Both the position numbers and the translations under genes were made by a program. A stretch of DNA of 64,000 nucleotides, taken from contig JBAOKB010000074.1 of the NCBI GenBank assembly GCA_037044905.1, forward strand, positions 62,001 through 126,000, in the 5' to 3' direction. The notes beneath the pieces are model-generated. The model was not told where the DNA came from and made no database searches. It worked only from the letters and a program-made list of their open reading frames with translations. How positions within the stretch are numbered: position 1 is the first letter of the stretch; each line of letters opens with the position of its first letter. Source of the DNA: Hortaea werneckii. Its lineage: Eukaryota; Ascomycota; Dothideomycetes; Mycosphaerellales; Teratosphaeriaceae. Shown piece by piece: positions 34,200-45,688 of the stretch.

Positions 34200-34773
34200 G
34201 GTAAGGTGACAGTACTGCAGTCCGAGGACTTGAACCGCAAGTGACGCTTCCCGTCGCTCCTTGTTACGGTACCTTGCCAGCCTCCAGTGGTAAGCCCGTA
34301 GGATAGCCTAGTGCGGTGATGGCGCTGCGCGCGCTCCGGATCTGATAACGCGCCCCCGGGTCTAGCCGGAAGCTCGCTGCAGGTGGCCGCCTTAATGCTG
34401 CCTGAAACGCGGGGTCCGGCGACCTGGGAACTTTGAGCGCGACGCGGCACGTCCCGCTTTAGCTCATTCCGCCGTCTTCTCTTTCACTGAGGCCGCAGTT
34501 CTGACAATCTTTATCGCATTACTCACTTTCACTTCTCCTCATACGCATAATCACTAAATCACTACCTCACGGCATTACAAAGAGCGGCAGATACTGTTGC
34601 TCTTGTGACACTCATTGCGACGAACTCCGACAAGCCAGTGACTTTGCTATAGCAAACCATCAGCTGGATTAGCTGTCAGCAGCTTTTTCCCAGCAGGCGC
34701 AGGCCGCTTGCGCTCCTGCACCTCTCCTCGAACTTCCTGAATTCCATTCGCGGCACACGTATCTGTCGCAGAA
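34200..34773. promoter_or_regulatory. Divergent intergenic region, ZIP / MEX67
   Basis: 574 nt. I looked for a zinc-responsive ACCTTNAAGGT element and did not see one. The right part (34480-34770) is pyrimidine-rich, as in many fungal 5' leaders. Confidence 0.4.
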
Positions 34774-36941
34774 ATGGTTGCGCGTCAGAATGGCCCGAGA
34801 GCGGCTGGCCGTGGCTCGGCAGCAAAGCGGGCAGGAGCGAGAGCAGACAAGGACGGCGACATCTCTATGGGCACGTCGGTCAAGGGACGTGGTGGAATCA
34901 GCAAAAGCACGGCGCCGACAGGGTCCAAGAAGGAGCTAACTGGCAAAGGCGCAAAGGGTGGAATCCTCAGTGCAACGGCACAGCGCGAGATCTTGCGAAA
35001 GGCAGGTGCTGGGGATGTCAGCATGAAAGAATCAAGGGTCACTGGCACAAGAGGTGGTCTTGTGGAGCTGAAGGTCACTGGATGGCAGAAGAGCAAGGTT
35101 TCCGGAACCTCTGACGGCGGTGTCAGCAATCTCATTCAGTGGCTGGAGAAGAAAGCAAGCTCGAGGCTCGGCTCAAAAGGCAGGAGTGTGAAGATCCGGA
35201 AGGTACGTTGTCGCCAAAACTTCGCCGATTACCAGCTCCCGTATTGCGCACTCGCCGCCGCATCCGGTCCGCCTTCGTTAGCAGCCAATCTCAGAACGAC
35301 GACCGCGATCAATCCTTTGGACGGCGACCGCTTACCATATGGCTGATCGGCCAATGCACAGCATGCCGATGTTTTAAATAGTACTAACTTGAGTATAGTC
35401 ACAAGTACAGGAGCCCGATCTGATAATCAAGGTAGCATCGGAAGACGTGGGTGCCTCAGTGAGGATGAACGGATACAGTTGGGCAGGCGTCAATGTCGGA
35501 ATTGAGAGGCTTGGAGGAGCTGTGCAAGATGCGTCTGGACAAAGCAATGAAACGCAGAAGCTCAAAGACATGTTCAAGAGCGTTCTTGAACGACGATACG
35601 ATTTTGAGACGAAATTCCTCAATATGAGCGCACTGGCCGAGGACCAGGACCTCAAAGACAAGAAGCTTTTCGATACGAAGTCGACCGAATCGAAGTTCTT
35701 CCCGGCCATGATGAAAGTGCTTGACGCTCAATTCGATAAGCCTGAAGAAAAGGATGCAGCTGTCACCAGCCTTTCCTTGGCAAACAATGGCTTAGAGGAG
35801 CTTACGGCTGTGAAAGAACTTTCCGCCACGCTTCCGAAGCTTCTGAACCTGGATCTATCAAACAACAAGTTTGCCAATCTCAACGCGCTCACGCCATGGC
35901 GCAAGAGGTTTTACCATCTGCAGCATCTGATTGTCACTGGCAATCCGCTGGAGCAGACCGAGCCCAATTACGCCCAAACGCTTACCAATTGGTACCCGAA
36001 TCTCCGACAACTGAACGGCATACAAGTGCGCACAGAGGAAGACATTGCCAACAAGAACAAAGTAACCAACCTGCCATTCCCGATTCGCAGCGCGCTTTTC
36101 CAAGACGAAGGGGGTATCGCTGAAGGATTCATTCGGAAATTCTTTCCGGCGTTCGACACCAACCGAAACGAGCTCGCACAGCACTATTACGATGACAAGA
36201 GCGAATTCTCCTACTCGGTCAATACTATGGCGCCGGCCGACCCTGAGAATAGCCAAAAGACGGAGAAAGGTGAATGGGAGCAGTACCTCAAGAGCAGTAG
36301 GAATCTAAAGAGGATCTCGCAGCTTCCAGCTCGGCAAAGTAGGATATCACGCGGAAGTCAGGCCGTTGCGACTGCTTTTGCTGCTCTGCCGGCTACAAAG
36401 CACCCTGACTTGATTGCCGGAGCACGGAAGTGGTTGATTGAAGCGAAGATGGTTCCAGGCGTACCCGACCCATCTGGAGCCTCCGCAAATGGTGTCGACG
36501 GGTTTCTCATCACGGTCAGTGGCGAGTTCGATGAAGTCAGCCGGGAAAAAGCGCAGCTTCGACCGCACGATCGTCCTCGGTCCCGGCGGTGGGCCGGACG
36601 GTGTGAGGATAGTCAGCGATCTCCTGACTATCCGTGGCTACGGAGGGATGCAAGCCTACGAGCCAGAAAACACCGACATTTCTGTTGCTCAGCCTCAGCC
36701 TGTCCAAGTCCCAGTCGCAGCAGCGCCAGTCGAGCCTGCGCCGCCTGCACTACCAGCCGGCCTTTCGCTCGAGATGGCTGAGCAGATGGTACAAGAACTT
36801 TCAAAGCGCACCAACATGACCATCGCTTACGCAAAGGACTGTCTCGACCAGACAGGCTGGAATGGGGATGCTGCATTGGCGGCTTTCGAGAGCGTGAAGG
36901 GGAGCTTGCCACCCGATGCTTTCGTTCAGCCGGTCGCTTAG
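34774..36941 (+). CDS. MEX67: mRNA export receptor MEX67 (NXF1/TAP), one frame break
   Basis: Exon 1 34774-35202 and exon 2 from 35399 (196-nt intron ending GTACTAACTTGAGTATAG) to 36941. Domains in order: Gly/Lys/Arg-rich N-terminus, an RNP-like region, leucine-rich repeats (TSLSLANNGLEEL, LLNLDLSNNKFANL, LQHLIVTGNPLEQ), an NTF2-like domain (FPIRSALFQDEGG, FVRKFFPAFD-type) and a C-terminal TAP-C/UBA-like domain (AEQMVQELSKRTNM, CLDQTGWNGDAALAAF) that binds FG nucleoporins. With Mtr2 it carries mRNPs through nuclear pores. The frame breaks inside the NTF2-like domain after GEFDEVSRE: the run of five A at 36546-36550 must lose one base to continue into KRSFDRTIVLGPG. Corrected length about 656 aa. 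The gene is essential in yeast, so an error in the sequence is likely. Confidence 0.9.
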
Positions 36942-37430
36942 AACAGGGCTGGTGATATGAGGGCTTTTGCATGTGTGGTCAAGGGGCAGGTGGGGCTGTG
37001 CAGGAGGGAAATTGGGAAAGGGGAGAAGTCTTGCACAGATTGGAGCTGATATTCTGACTTTAGCGATGGCGCTGGTGGGAGGACCTTTTTTGCTGAGCGT
37101 ATGCTTTTTTGGTAGGGTTTCGTTGTGGAAAATGTAATATTAAATTTCGCTCGCCATCGTGGCAAGGCTCGTTTGTTTCTCTGCGTATATGGGCTTTTCA
37201 ACTTGACCTTGGCATGCAGGTCGGTTTGGTTTTGTCAACGCAGTCTTTCCGTTGTGAGCATACTGTTTGAGGGGCCAATCGGTCACGTGAACTCGGAGAT
37301 AAAGTTTCGCGCTAGTCACCAAGCTGCGAACTTCTGGACGGAGCTTCACTCACTTCTTCTTCTGCACGACAGAATCCAACCCCATCTACAGCTGCTGATC
37401 CCCACCTCATCACAGCAGTCTGTAGCCATC
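36942..37430. other. Intergenic, MEX67 to SF3B1
   Basis: 489 nt with no gene. The right half, from 37260, should be the SF3B1 promoter and leader; it is pyrimidine-rich just before the ATG at 37431. Confidence 0.45.
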
Positions 37431-40400
37431 ATGTCGGACGCCGACTTCGAGCGCGTACGCGCCGCGCAGGCCGAGCGCAACACGGCCGGGAAGAAGGGAG
37501 GCTCCGACAACCAGCGCAAAACCGACACCAAGGCCTCCATGACGGACAACTTCGACACGGAGCTCTACGGCAACGGCTCCGGGGACAGGTACGCGGGCTA
37601 TAACACCTCGATCCCGACCATGGACGAGGACGACGCGATGGCGGTCGACACCGACGAGCACGAGTCCGGGAAGCTGGTGGGGCAGTACACTGCGACGTCG
37701 GCGCAGATGAACGAGTGGGCGACGGGCGACGCGGCGGAAGACGACATCCTCGACTCGCGGGAGAAGCAGGCGCAGATTGCGTCGCGCGAGTCGGAGTACC
37801 AGAAGCGGCGGTTCCGCCGGAATCTGGATGAGGAGAAGGAAGGGCGGACGTACAAGGAGGTCATGGCGGAGCGGGAGCTGCAGAGGGAAGAGGAGCGGGT
37901 GAAGAGGTTGATTGAGGATAAGAAGAAGGAGGAGATTGCGAGGGGTGGGGAGGAGGATGAGATGGAGATGGGGTGCAGAAGGAGCATCAGGCTACGCTGA
38001 AGGATGGTGCTGCGGAGGAGGCGGGGAAGAGCGTGAAGGCGGAGGGTGCGGATGGGGAGGAGAAGCCGAAGCCGAGAGCGCGGAAGAGGAGATGGGATGT
38101 TTCGAGCGAGGCGCCTGCAACTAATGGCGAGGCTGGTGCGGCAGATGGTGCGCAGACGAATGGTGGGACCGCGGCCAAGAAGAGCAGGTGGGATATGACG
38201 CCTGCTGTTGATGGAGAGGCGGCTCCGGCGAAGAGAAGGTCAAAGTGGGATCTTGCGCCTACGACAGACGGGGCTGCACAGTCGGCTAGTGCTGCTGCGC
38301 CGGTGCAGCCTGTAGTCGGCTTCGGAACAGATATCTCAACCCGCAACGCACCTTTGTCAGATGAAGAGCTGGATGAAATGCTCCCGAGTGAAGGATTCAT
38401 GATCCTGACTCCCCCTCCTGGATACGAACCCCTCCGTGCCCCTGCAAAGAGGGTCGCGCCACCAGCTACACCAGTCAACACTGGAGGGTTCATGATGCAA
38501 GAACCCGCGGATGCAAGATCAATGGGCAAGCAGCTTCCCTCAGACATCCCAGGTGTTGGTGACCTGCAGTTCTTCAAAGCAGAGGACATGGCATACTTTG
38601 GCAAGCTCGTTGACGGTGCCGACGAGAACGAACTCAGCGTCGATGACCTGAAGCAACGGAAGATTATGCGATTACTACTAAAAGTTCAAGAACGGCACAC
38701 CACCCATGCGTAAAACTGCGCTTCGACAGCTCACGGACAACGCCCGGCATTTCGGTGCTGGCCCGCTATTCGACCAGATCCTGCCATTGCTCATGGAGAA
38801 ATCGCTCGAGGACCAGGAACGACACTTGCTTGTCAAGGTCATCGATCGTGTACTCTACAAGCTCGACGATCTCGTACGACCATATGTACACAAGATTCTC
38901 GTCGTCATCGAGCCGCTGCTTATCGACCAGGACTACTACGCTCGAGTCGAAGGACGTGAGATTATCTCCAACCTATCCAAAGCGGCTGGGTTGGCCCACA
39001 TGATCAGTACGATGAGACCCGATATCGATCACGTGGATGAATACGTGCGGAATACGACTGCAAGAGCTTTTGCCGTGGTCGCTTCGGCATTGGGATTCCG
39101 ACCCTGTTGCCTTTCTTGAAGGCCGTGTGCAAGAGCAAGAAGTCATGGCAGGCGAGACATACCGGTGTCAAGATCGTGCAGCAGATTCCTATCCTGATGG
39201 GCTGTGCTGTGCTGCCGCATTTGCGGGGTCTTGTCGATTGTATCGGCGAGAACCTCAACGATGAACAAGCTAAGGTGCGGACGGTCACATCGCTAGCTCT
39301 CGCAGCGCTTGCTGAAGCGTCGCACCCGTTCGGTATTGAGTCCTTCGACGACATTCTTAACCCGCTTTGGACTGGCGCTCGCAAGCAGCGAGGTAAGGGG
39401 CTTGCTGGTTTCCTGAAGGCCGTGGGTTACATTATCCCGCTCATGGACGAGGAGTACAGCAACTACTACACCAGTCAAATCATGGAGATTCTCCTGCGCG
39501 AGTTTTCGTCGCCCGACGAGGAGATGAAGAAGGTTGTGCTTAAGGTGATCAGTCAATGCTCCAGCACATCAGGTGTCACGGCTGCATATCTAAAGGAGAA
39601 GGTGTTGACCGACTTCTTCAAGTCCTTCTGGGTCAGGCGCATGGCGCTTGATAAGCGGAACTACAAACAAGTCGTCGAGACTACAGTCGATCTCTCCCAG
39701 AAAGTGGGGTGTGGAGAGATCGTTGAGCGCATCGTCACGAACCTCAAGGATGAGAGCGAAGCGTACCGGAAGATGACAGTCGAGACTATCGAGAAGGTCA
39801 TCGCTTCGCAGGGATCTGCCGACATCAACGAGAGACTGGAGGAGCGCTTGGTCGATGGTATCCTGCACGCTTTCCAAGAGCAGAGTGTGGAGGATATCGT
39901 TCTGCTGAACGGGTTTGGAACCGTGGCTATCTCGCTTGGTACGCGGTGCAAGCCCTACCTGCCACAGATCGTGTCTACCATCCTGTGGAGACTGAACAAC
40001 AAGTCTGCGACCGTCCGACAACAGGCTGCTGATCTTGTGAGCAGAATTGCCCCTGTCATGAAGCAGTGCGGTGAGGATGGTCTGATGGGTAAGCTGGGTA
40101 CAGTGCTCTACGAATACCTGGGTGAAGAGTACCCAGAAGTCCTGGGCTCGATTCTGGGCGCCATGCGGTCCATCGTCAGTGTTGTCGGCATCACCAGCAT
40201 GCAACCACCTATCAAGGATCTCCTACCTCGTCTCACACCCATCCTGCGAAACAGGCACGAAAAGGTGCAAGAAAACACGATCGACCTTGTTGGCCGTATC
40301 GCAGACCGTGGACCAGAAAGCGTGAATGCCCGAGAATGGATGCGCATTTGTTTTGAGCTGCTCGACATGCTCAAGGCCCACAAGAAGGGTATCCGCCGCG

Positions 40401-41081
40401 CTGCAAACAACACGTTCGGCTTCATCGCCAAGGCCATCGGTCCGCAGGATGTCCTGGCCGACCCTCCTCAACAACCTGCGTGTCCAGGAGCGTCAAAGCC
40501 GTGTCTGTACCGCCGTGGCCATCGGCATCGTCGCCGAAACCTGTGCGCCCTTCACCGTACTCCCAGCCCTTATGAACGAATACCGCGTCCCGGAACTCAA
40601 CGTGCAAAACGGCGTGCTGAAATCCCTCAGTTTCCTCTTCGAATACATCGGCGAAATGGCCAAGGACTACGTCTACGCCGTCACCCCCTTGCTCGAAGAC
40701 GCCCTGATCGACCGCGACCAAGTGCACCGCCAAACCGCCGCCTCGGTCGTCAAACACATCGCCCTCGGCGTCGTCGGCCTCGGCTGCGAAGACGCCATGC
40801 TGCACCTCCTCAACCTCCTCTACCCCAACCTCTTCGAGACGAGCCCCCACGTCATCGACCGCGTCATCGAAGCCATTGACGCTGTCCGGCTCGCGGTCGG
40901 GACGGGCGCCGTGCTGAATTATGTCTGGGCGGGACTTTTCCATCCGGCGAGGAAGGTGAGGACGCCCTATTGGAGGCTGTATAATGATGCGTATGTGCAG
41001 TCGGCTGATGCGATGGTGCCGTATTATCCTGCTGTCGATGATGAGAAGGTTGTGAGGCATGAGTTGATGGTTGTGTTGTAA
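37431..41081 (+). CDS. HSH155: Splicing factor 3B subunit 1 (HSH155), four frame breaks
   Basis: Intronless; about 1216 aa when frames are joined. The N-terminus has U2AF-ligand (ULM)-like tryptophan motifs (KRRWDVSS, KSRWDMTP, RSKWDLAP) and the p14-binding-type region (PPPGYEPLRAP). The rest is HEAT repeats nearly identical to SF3B1 of other eukaryotes (e.g. YVHKILVVIEPLLID, GILHAFQEQ, PPIKDLLPRLTPIL, ETSPHVID, LFHPARKVR). It is the core of the U2 snRNP SF3b complex that clamps the branch-site helix. Frame breaks: a G lost in GGGG 37970-37973; an A or T gained at 38680-38686; a G lost at 39092-39094; a C or G gained at 40457-40460. Two losses and two gains leave 3651 nt, divisible by three. 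The gene is essential, so these are probably sequence errors. Confidence 0.93.
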
Positions 41082-42591
41082 ATGAATGATGGGGGGGAGA
41101 GTGGAGGGACAAAGGTCTGGAGGGGTCTTCACTTGCAGCTTCTGTCCTTTGATGAAACGGAGGATTAAAGTACGATCTGACAGCGGATGATTTGGATGGA
41201 CAGGCGTTTTTTTTTTTTTTTTTTTTTTTTGCGGGGGTTTTATGGTTGTATGGGTAAAAGGGGTTCGGGGGAGAGTTGATATCTTAAAGGGATTCTTCGG
41301 TCTTTTGGGGAGAAGCGGAATGTTTCAATATCTTTCAATGGGAGGGAAAACACCTTTTGATCTCACTACATTTCTCTAAGCTAGATTGCCCTTCTGCCCT
41401 GTCTCTTCGTAACCCGTGAGAGCCCTCTCGAAGCCGTAGATTGGTTGCCAAGTTTTGGTTGATTGGGATGTCTGCTGCAGGAGAGGAATTATACTCGAGC
41501 TCGAATTACTACGCCACTACTACCTACCTACCTACACTAGTAATGTTCACGCGGTGTTGCACTCTGTAGACCTAGGTATCCAGTTCCAACCGTGAAGACT
41601 GAAATCGTCGAAAGGGGTTGGTGGGGATTTTCGAGACATTCATCGAAATCCATGCCGTGGCTTTCCCCCCCCGAAAAAAAAAAAGAAAAAGAAAAAGAGC
41701 CCTAAGGGCTTATCTCAAACCTCTTCAAAGGAAGTTGAGTATCCATAATGGATCAAAAGGCAGACATGTGTAAATAATGTCGATCGACGAAAAATGATAT
41801 AGGAGTTTTCCTCCCCCCCGCGCGCATCTTTTCCTATTTCCAAGGGGTGAAGTAAAACAAAAGGATGCAGAAACGTGACAGGCTTCAGCAAGCGAAAAAG
41901 AAAATCTAGACCATAAGTGAGATCACATGGAATGTGGTGCGACATATGACCCTCCCCGAGCTCTATCCAATATCTTCTTCCCCCGCCAGTTTCGGACTAA
42001 AAAGAGCGAGAGCGATGTGACATCCTCCAGCAACCGGAAAAGAGAGAGAGAGAGAGAGAGGATAGAGGGGGTTCGGTGGCAGAGAGAGCAGCAGCAGCGA
42101 GGAGAGAGAGAGAGAAAGGGATCTAAGATTTCTTTTGGGTCTCCTACCCACTGGCCCTGGTCTCTTGGTTCCCTTCTTTATTTGAATTTTCGGCTTCTCT
42201 CTTGCCCCCCCCCCCCCCCCCCGGGGGAGTGTTCAACCTTTTCTCTTCTCTAACACAGGGGAATAAAAAAATGAAAAAAAAAATGAAATTGAAAAAAACC
42301 TCAATTTCCAGAAAAAAAAAAGAAAAGAAAAGAAAAGAAAAGAAAAGAAAACTGCCGCAGGGCAGTTGTTGCCAGGCTCGTCATCCCCATTGAAATTTGT
42401 CTCCCGCTGGAGTCATACGTGCGTCCACTCAACCCTACGCTGCTTTCGCCTTGTCTCCCCTTCCTCCCTTCCTCCCTCCCTTCCTACTACCTTACAACCC
42501 CACTCCCACACCCACACCCACTCCCACCACAATCACCACCGTGACGCACGACCGTGGAAGGATACAAAAAAAAAAAAAAAAAAAAGCGGAT
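41082..42591. repeat. Convergent intergenic region rich in simple repeats
   Basis: 1.5 kb between the 3' ends of SF3B1 and the WSS1-like gene. It has T24 at 41207-41230, A/G-rich tracts near 41676-41698, (AG)n at about 42040-42060, C18 at 42205-42222 followed by G5, (GAAAA)n at about 42311-42350, and A20 at 42566-42585. No gene recognised; ORFs crossing it consist of low-complexity codons. Confidence 0.7.
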
Positions 42592-44367
42592 CTACGACGA
42601 CCCCTTCATCGCCCCACACGCACTACACGTCCACCACCTATGCTCCATAAAACTCCCGCAATTCTCACAATTCCAGCCTATTCCACTTCGCCTTCCCCCA
42701 TCCCTATCCCTTCCCCTTTGCCCCTGCATCCCCCTCCCCATCCCCGCCTCCGACCCCTCACTCCAAGCACGCCCTCCAGATTCCAAAGCCGCAGACCGCG
42801 CACCTCCCGCTCGCCGGGCCGGGGTAGCAGCAGCGGGCGAAATAGCGGCGGGAGGGTCATGATTCCGTGCTGTGGCTGCTACGTCGATGCCGACGCCAGC
42901 AGTAGGCCGTTCGGTCCCACAAGCATCACAAGCGAGGAAGGGCGTGGGGTTGATGCAGGTGCAGATTTCGCAGGTCCATTCGTCCGGGTTGAAGGGGTCG
43001 GAGAGGTCGATTATTGGGGGTGGTGGCCGGGGTGAGGTGGTGGTGGTTGTGAGGTCGATAGGAGTCGATGACGAGGAGGATGGAAGGGCGGGGGTTGTGG
43101 TGGAGGAGGAGGAGGTGGTGGTGGGGGTGGGAGGATGAGGGGGAGGAGGGTTGGGGGTGGTGCGGGGGCGTTTTGTAGTCCCCTCCGTGGAAGTGGGTTG
43201 CTTGGGTTGGGTTCTGCCTGGGTAAGGTCGTGAGGAGGGGTGGGGGTGTGGTGGGGGAGGTGCTGAGATGGTGCGGTCGATGGTTGGTGGGGAGAGGGGG
43301 CTGACGGGGGAGAGGGCATGGGTTGAAGGCGCTACGCTGGAGGACGGTGATGGATTGGTGCTGGCGTGGAGCGCCCATCGCATCTGTTCCTCTTCGCTCG
43401 GATGGTCGTTTTGCTCGTGTTGGTGGGACAACGGTCTGCTTTCCTTTTTGGGATCGTAGAGTCCGCTTTCAGGATGCCATGCTAGTCCGCCGTCGGCGGG
43501 TGCAGCGGAGAATGTGCCTTTTAGCTTCTTCTCCTCTTCTTGTTCCATTAGTTCGTACAGCGCTTGTGCAATGGCGCGGTCATTAGCATCATCTTCTTCC
43601 GCCTTCGTTCGGAATGTGGTCCTGCCTTGCTGCTCGGCAAGTTTGCTGGCGTCTCCTCTTCCCGACGCGCAGCCTCTATTGATAGTATTCCTCTGCGTCA
43701 CTTGATCCGCGATGATCGACCTCACGTCGCCGTAAAGATGCAGCGGCGTCCCGCCTAATCTCTGCCCGGACCCTTTACTGAGTTTGCCTTGCGCCTGCCG
43801 TTTCTCGGCACTTGCTCTCGCCAACCGCCTCACTTCATGCGGAGGTGGAGCACCATACCTTCCGCCTCCAAGTCTATGGCCTTCCGAGAGGAAACCTTCT
43901 CCCGTATAGCCTTTACGCATAAGGGTCTCCTGCTCGTCGCGTAATTCATCCCAGAGCCGATGGAAGTTGCTATCGTGATCCCCCCATACATTGTGCGAGA
44001 GCTCATGTAGCATAGTGTCGACGACCTGCTCGGTCGGTAAGAACAGATCCGGGTTGTTATGGTATCTCAATCGGATGCAGATCTTGTAACCCTTGTTGAT
44101 GTTGAGACCGAGTAAGTTCTGTTCGGGTGGCAAAAATTCGGCCAGGATCTGGACTTTCCATCCGCGTTTCCTCATGATGGGCTTGACAAGCGAGGCGACT
44201 TTGCGTAGCATTGTGAGGGCGGCATCACCGCGAGGTAGACCTTGGAGATGCTCGTAGCTGTTGAACAGGGCTTCGGTTTCCTTCAGCTGGGATGCGTAGG
44301 ATCGCTGGACACCACTAGGACCACCCTTAGTGCGTCCGCGGTTGCGAGAAGTGTGTTGAGGCAGCAT
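42592..44367 (-). CDS. WSS1: WSS1-like DNA-protein crosslink metalloprotease
   Basis: Intronless, 591 aa, starting at MLPQHTSRNRGR. The WLM domain (about 20-230) has the zinc-metalloprotease signature MLHELSHNVWGDHDSNF (HExxHxxxxxH type). Next come a low-complexity Ser/Thr/Pro region and a SUMO-interacting-like motif PPPPIIDLSD. Two RanBP2-type zinc fingers are at the C-terminus: EWTCEICTCINPTPFLACDACG and WNCENCGSFMEHRWWTCSACG. In yeast Wss1 cleaves proteins covalently trapped on DNA, guided by SUMO and Cdc48. Most yeast Wss1 proteins are about 270 aa; filamentous-fungal members with zinc fingers are longer, as here. Because the Pro-rich region is simple sequence, compensating indels there cannot be excluded. 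Nuclear location expected. Confidence 0.9.
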   Translation of the reverse strand: MLPQHTSRNRGRTKGGPSGVQRSYASQLKETEALFNSYEHLQGLPRGDAALTMLRKVASLVKPIMRKRGWKVQILAEFLPPEQNLLGLNINKGYKICIRLRYHNNPDLFLPTEQVVDTMLHELSHNVWGDHDSNFHRLWDELRDEQETLMRKGYTGEGFLSEGHRLGGGRYGAPPPHEVRRLARASAEKRQAQGKLSKGSGQRLGGTPLHLYGDVRSIIADQVTQRNTINRGCASGRGDASKLAEQQGRTTFRTKAEEDDANDRAIAQALYELMEQEEEKKLKGTFSAAPADGGLAWHPESGLYDPKKESRPLSHQHEQNDHPSEEEQMRWALHASTNPSPSSSVAPSTHALSPVSPLSPPTIDRTISAPPPPHPHPSSRPYPGRTQPKQPTSTEGTTKRPRTTPNPPPPHPPTPTTTSSSSTTTPALPSSSSSTPIDLTTTTTSPRPPPPIIDLSDPFNPDEWTCEICTCINPTPFLACDACGTERPTAGVGIDVAATARNHDPPAAISPAAATPARRAGGARSAALESGGRAWSEGSEAGMGRGMQGQRGRDRDGGRRSGIGWNCENCGSFMEHRWWTCSACGAMKGSS

Positions 44368-45688
44368 GGTGTTTGATTTGGAACTTGATGACAATTAGTA
44401 AAAGATGGAGGATGTAGCGATAGCTGGCCAAGGATGATGGCAGACTGATCAGTCGCACGCGATGTAGGCTACACCTTGGTGAGTGGTAGTAATTTCGCCA
44501 AGGACCAACAGTGGACCGTTGCGTAGACTTTGTGCGTGTTTGTTCAAAGGATGGACTGAAGGAAGCTGGAGATGCGGTGGCGAAGCCGCGTGTTGGTTCG
44601 CCAGGCCTACGAATGAAATCTTACCCGTCCGAGGCTTGAGAGGAAAGCGGATTAGGGTTGGTGTCTACGTGACTCGGGGTATATTGCAAGCATGAAAGTA
44701 ATTGCTTGAAGCATATTGTCTCTGTGTCTGACGACGCCAGACTCATGCCGGCGAATAATTATGCTTTAAAAAAAAAGAACCAAAAATCATCGCCTGGTTA
44801 TTATTAAGCCCGCGCTGGGTGTTCCAGACTGTTGGGTGGTGATGGCGATGATCGGCATCGGAGCGAGACGGGCGGGTAGTCCCGATGGCGCCGACAGTTC
44901 CAGAGAGCGTTGGCTCGGATCCCGGGCCGGCATCGGTTGAGAGCTCCATCGCTCATTGGTCGTCGGATTGAGGCTCCCACTGATCCGACCGGTTCCTGCT
45001 CATCGCGCATCCGCATCCGCGTCCGCATCCGGTGGGCAGCTTCTTCCTCTTGCGATCTGCAGCGAAACCGCCGAGCAGTTACTTGCTGGTGCGCCAGGCT
45101 GATCAATACCCGTAGTTGCAGTCGAGATAGGACTTCCACATCCACCCGCCCAGACACACACGTAGAAAACACGATGAACAAAGGTAGGCAAATACCGCAG
45201 CCGCGAGCCCTTTCCTCAAAGACGCGAGGGGAAACTTAATTCATACTTTTGACGTCTTAGCTGGACTCTATCGCCCGCGAAGGGCCTAGAGTTCACCAAA
45301 GTCGCCGGCCTCGACACCAGGCCGTCGTTCGGTCATCACACTAACGACTAAGAATGTTCTACCCTTCCCCTTCACTCACCACTACCAGGACCACTCAATC
45401 CAACAGCCCAGACCGCCTGCTCGACTGAAACCCTCCAATCCTACGCCGCCATCGCATTCCTCGTCTCACCACCCGTAAAGAGAAACCCGTCTTCAAGAGC
45501 GGAGCCTTTCAAGTTCCACTCCAGAGCACTATCCAACCGCAGTCATTCGTCCCCGTCAACCTGGCAGCTCTAGATGACCGTGTTATCTGACGAGGCGGAG
45601 GCAGAGCAGCGCATCTCGCAGGCGCGGTGAAGCCGCAGTGGACGGAAGCGGAAGGCACGGAACCCGGCGGATCTCCCCCTCAGTCGCC
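44368..45688. promoter_or_regulatory. Divergent intergenic region, WSS1 / histidine kinase
   Basis: 1.3 kb with an A10 run near 44767-44776. The right part (45350-45600) is C/T-rich and probably the leader of the kinase gene, with short upstream open frames. No gene recognised. Confidence 0.4.

Noticed and set aside
36540..41081. Programmed ribosomal frameshifting as explanation for MEX67 and SF3B1 breaks
   Set aside because: Shifts go in both directions, occur at unrelated sites without slippery heptamers, and several hit one gene; sequence error is simpler.
41207..41230. T24 run as a retroposon poly-A tail
   Set aside because: No target-site duplication or retroposed gene body seen on either side; several other homopolymers of different bases lie nearby.
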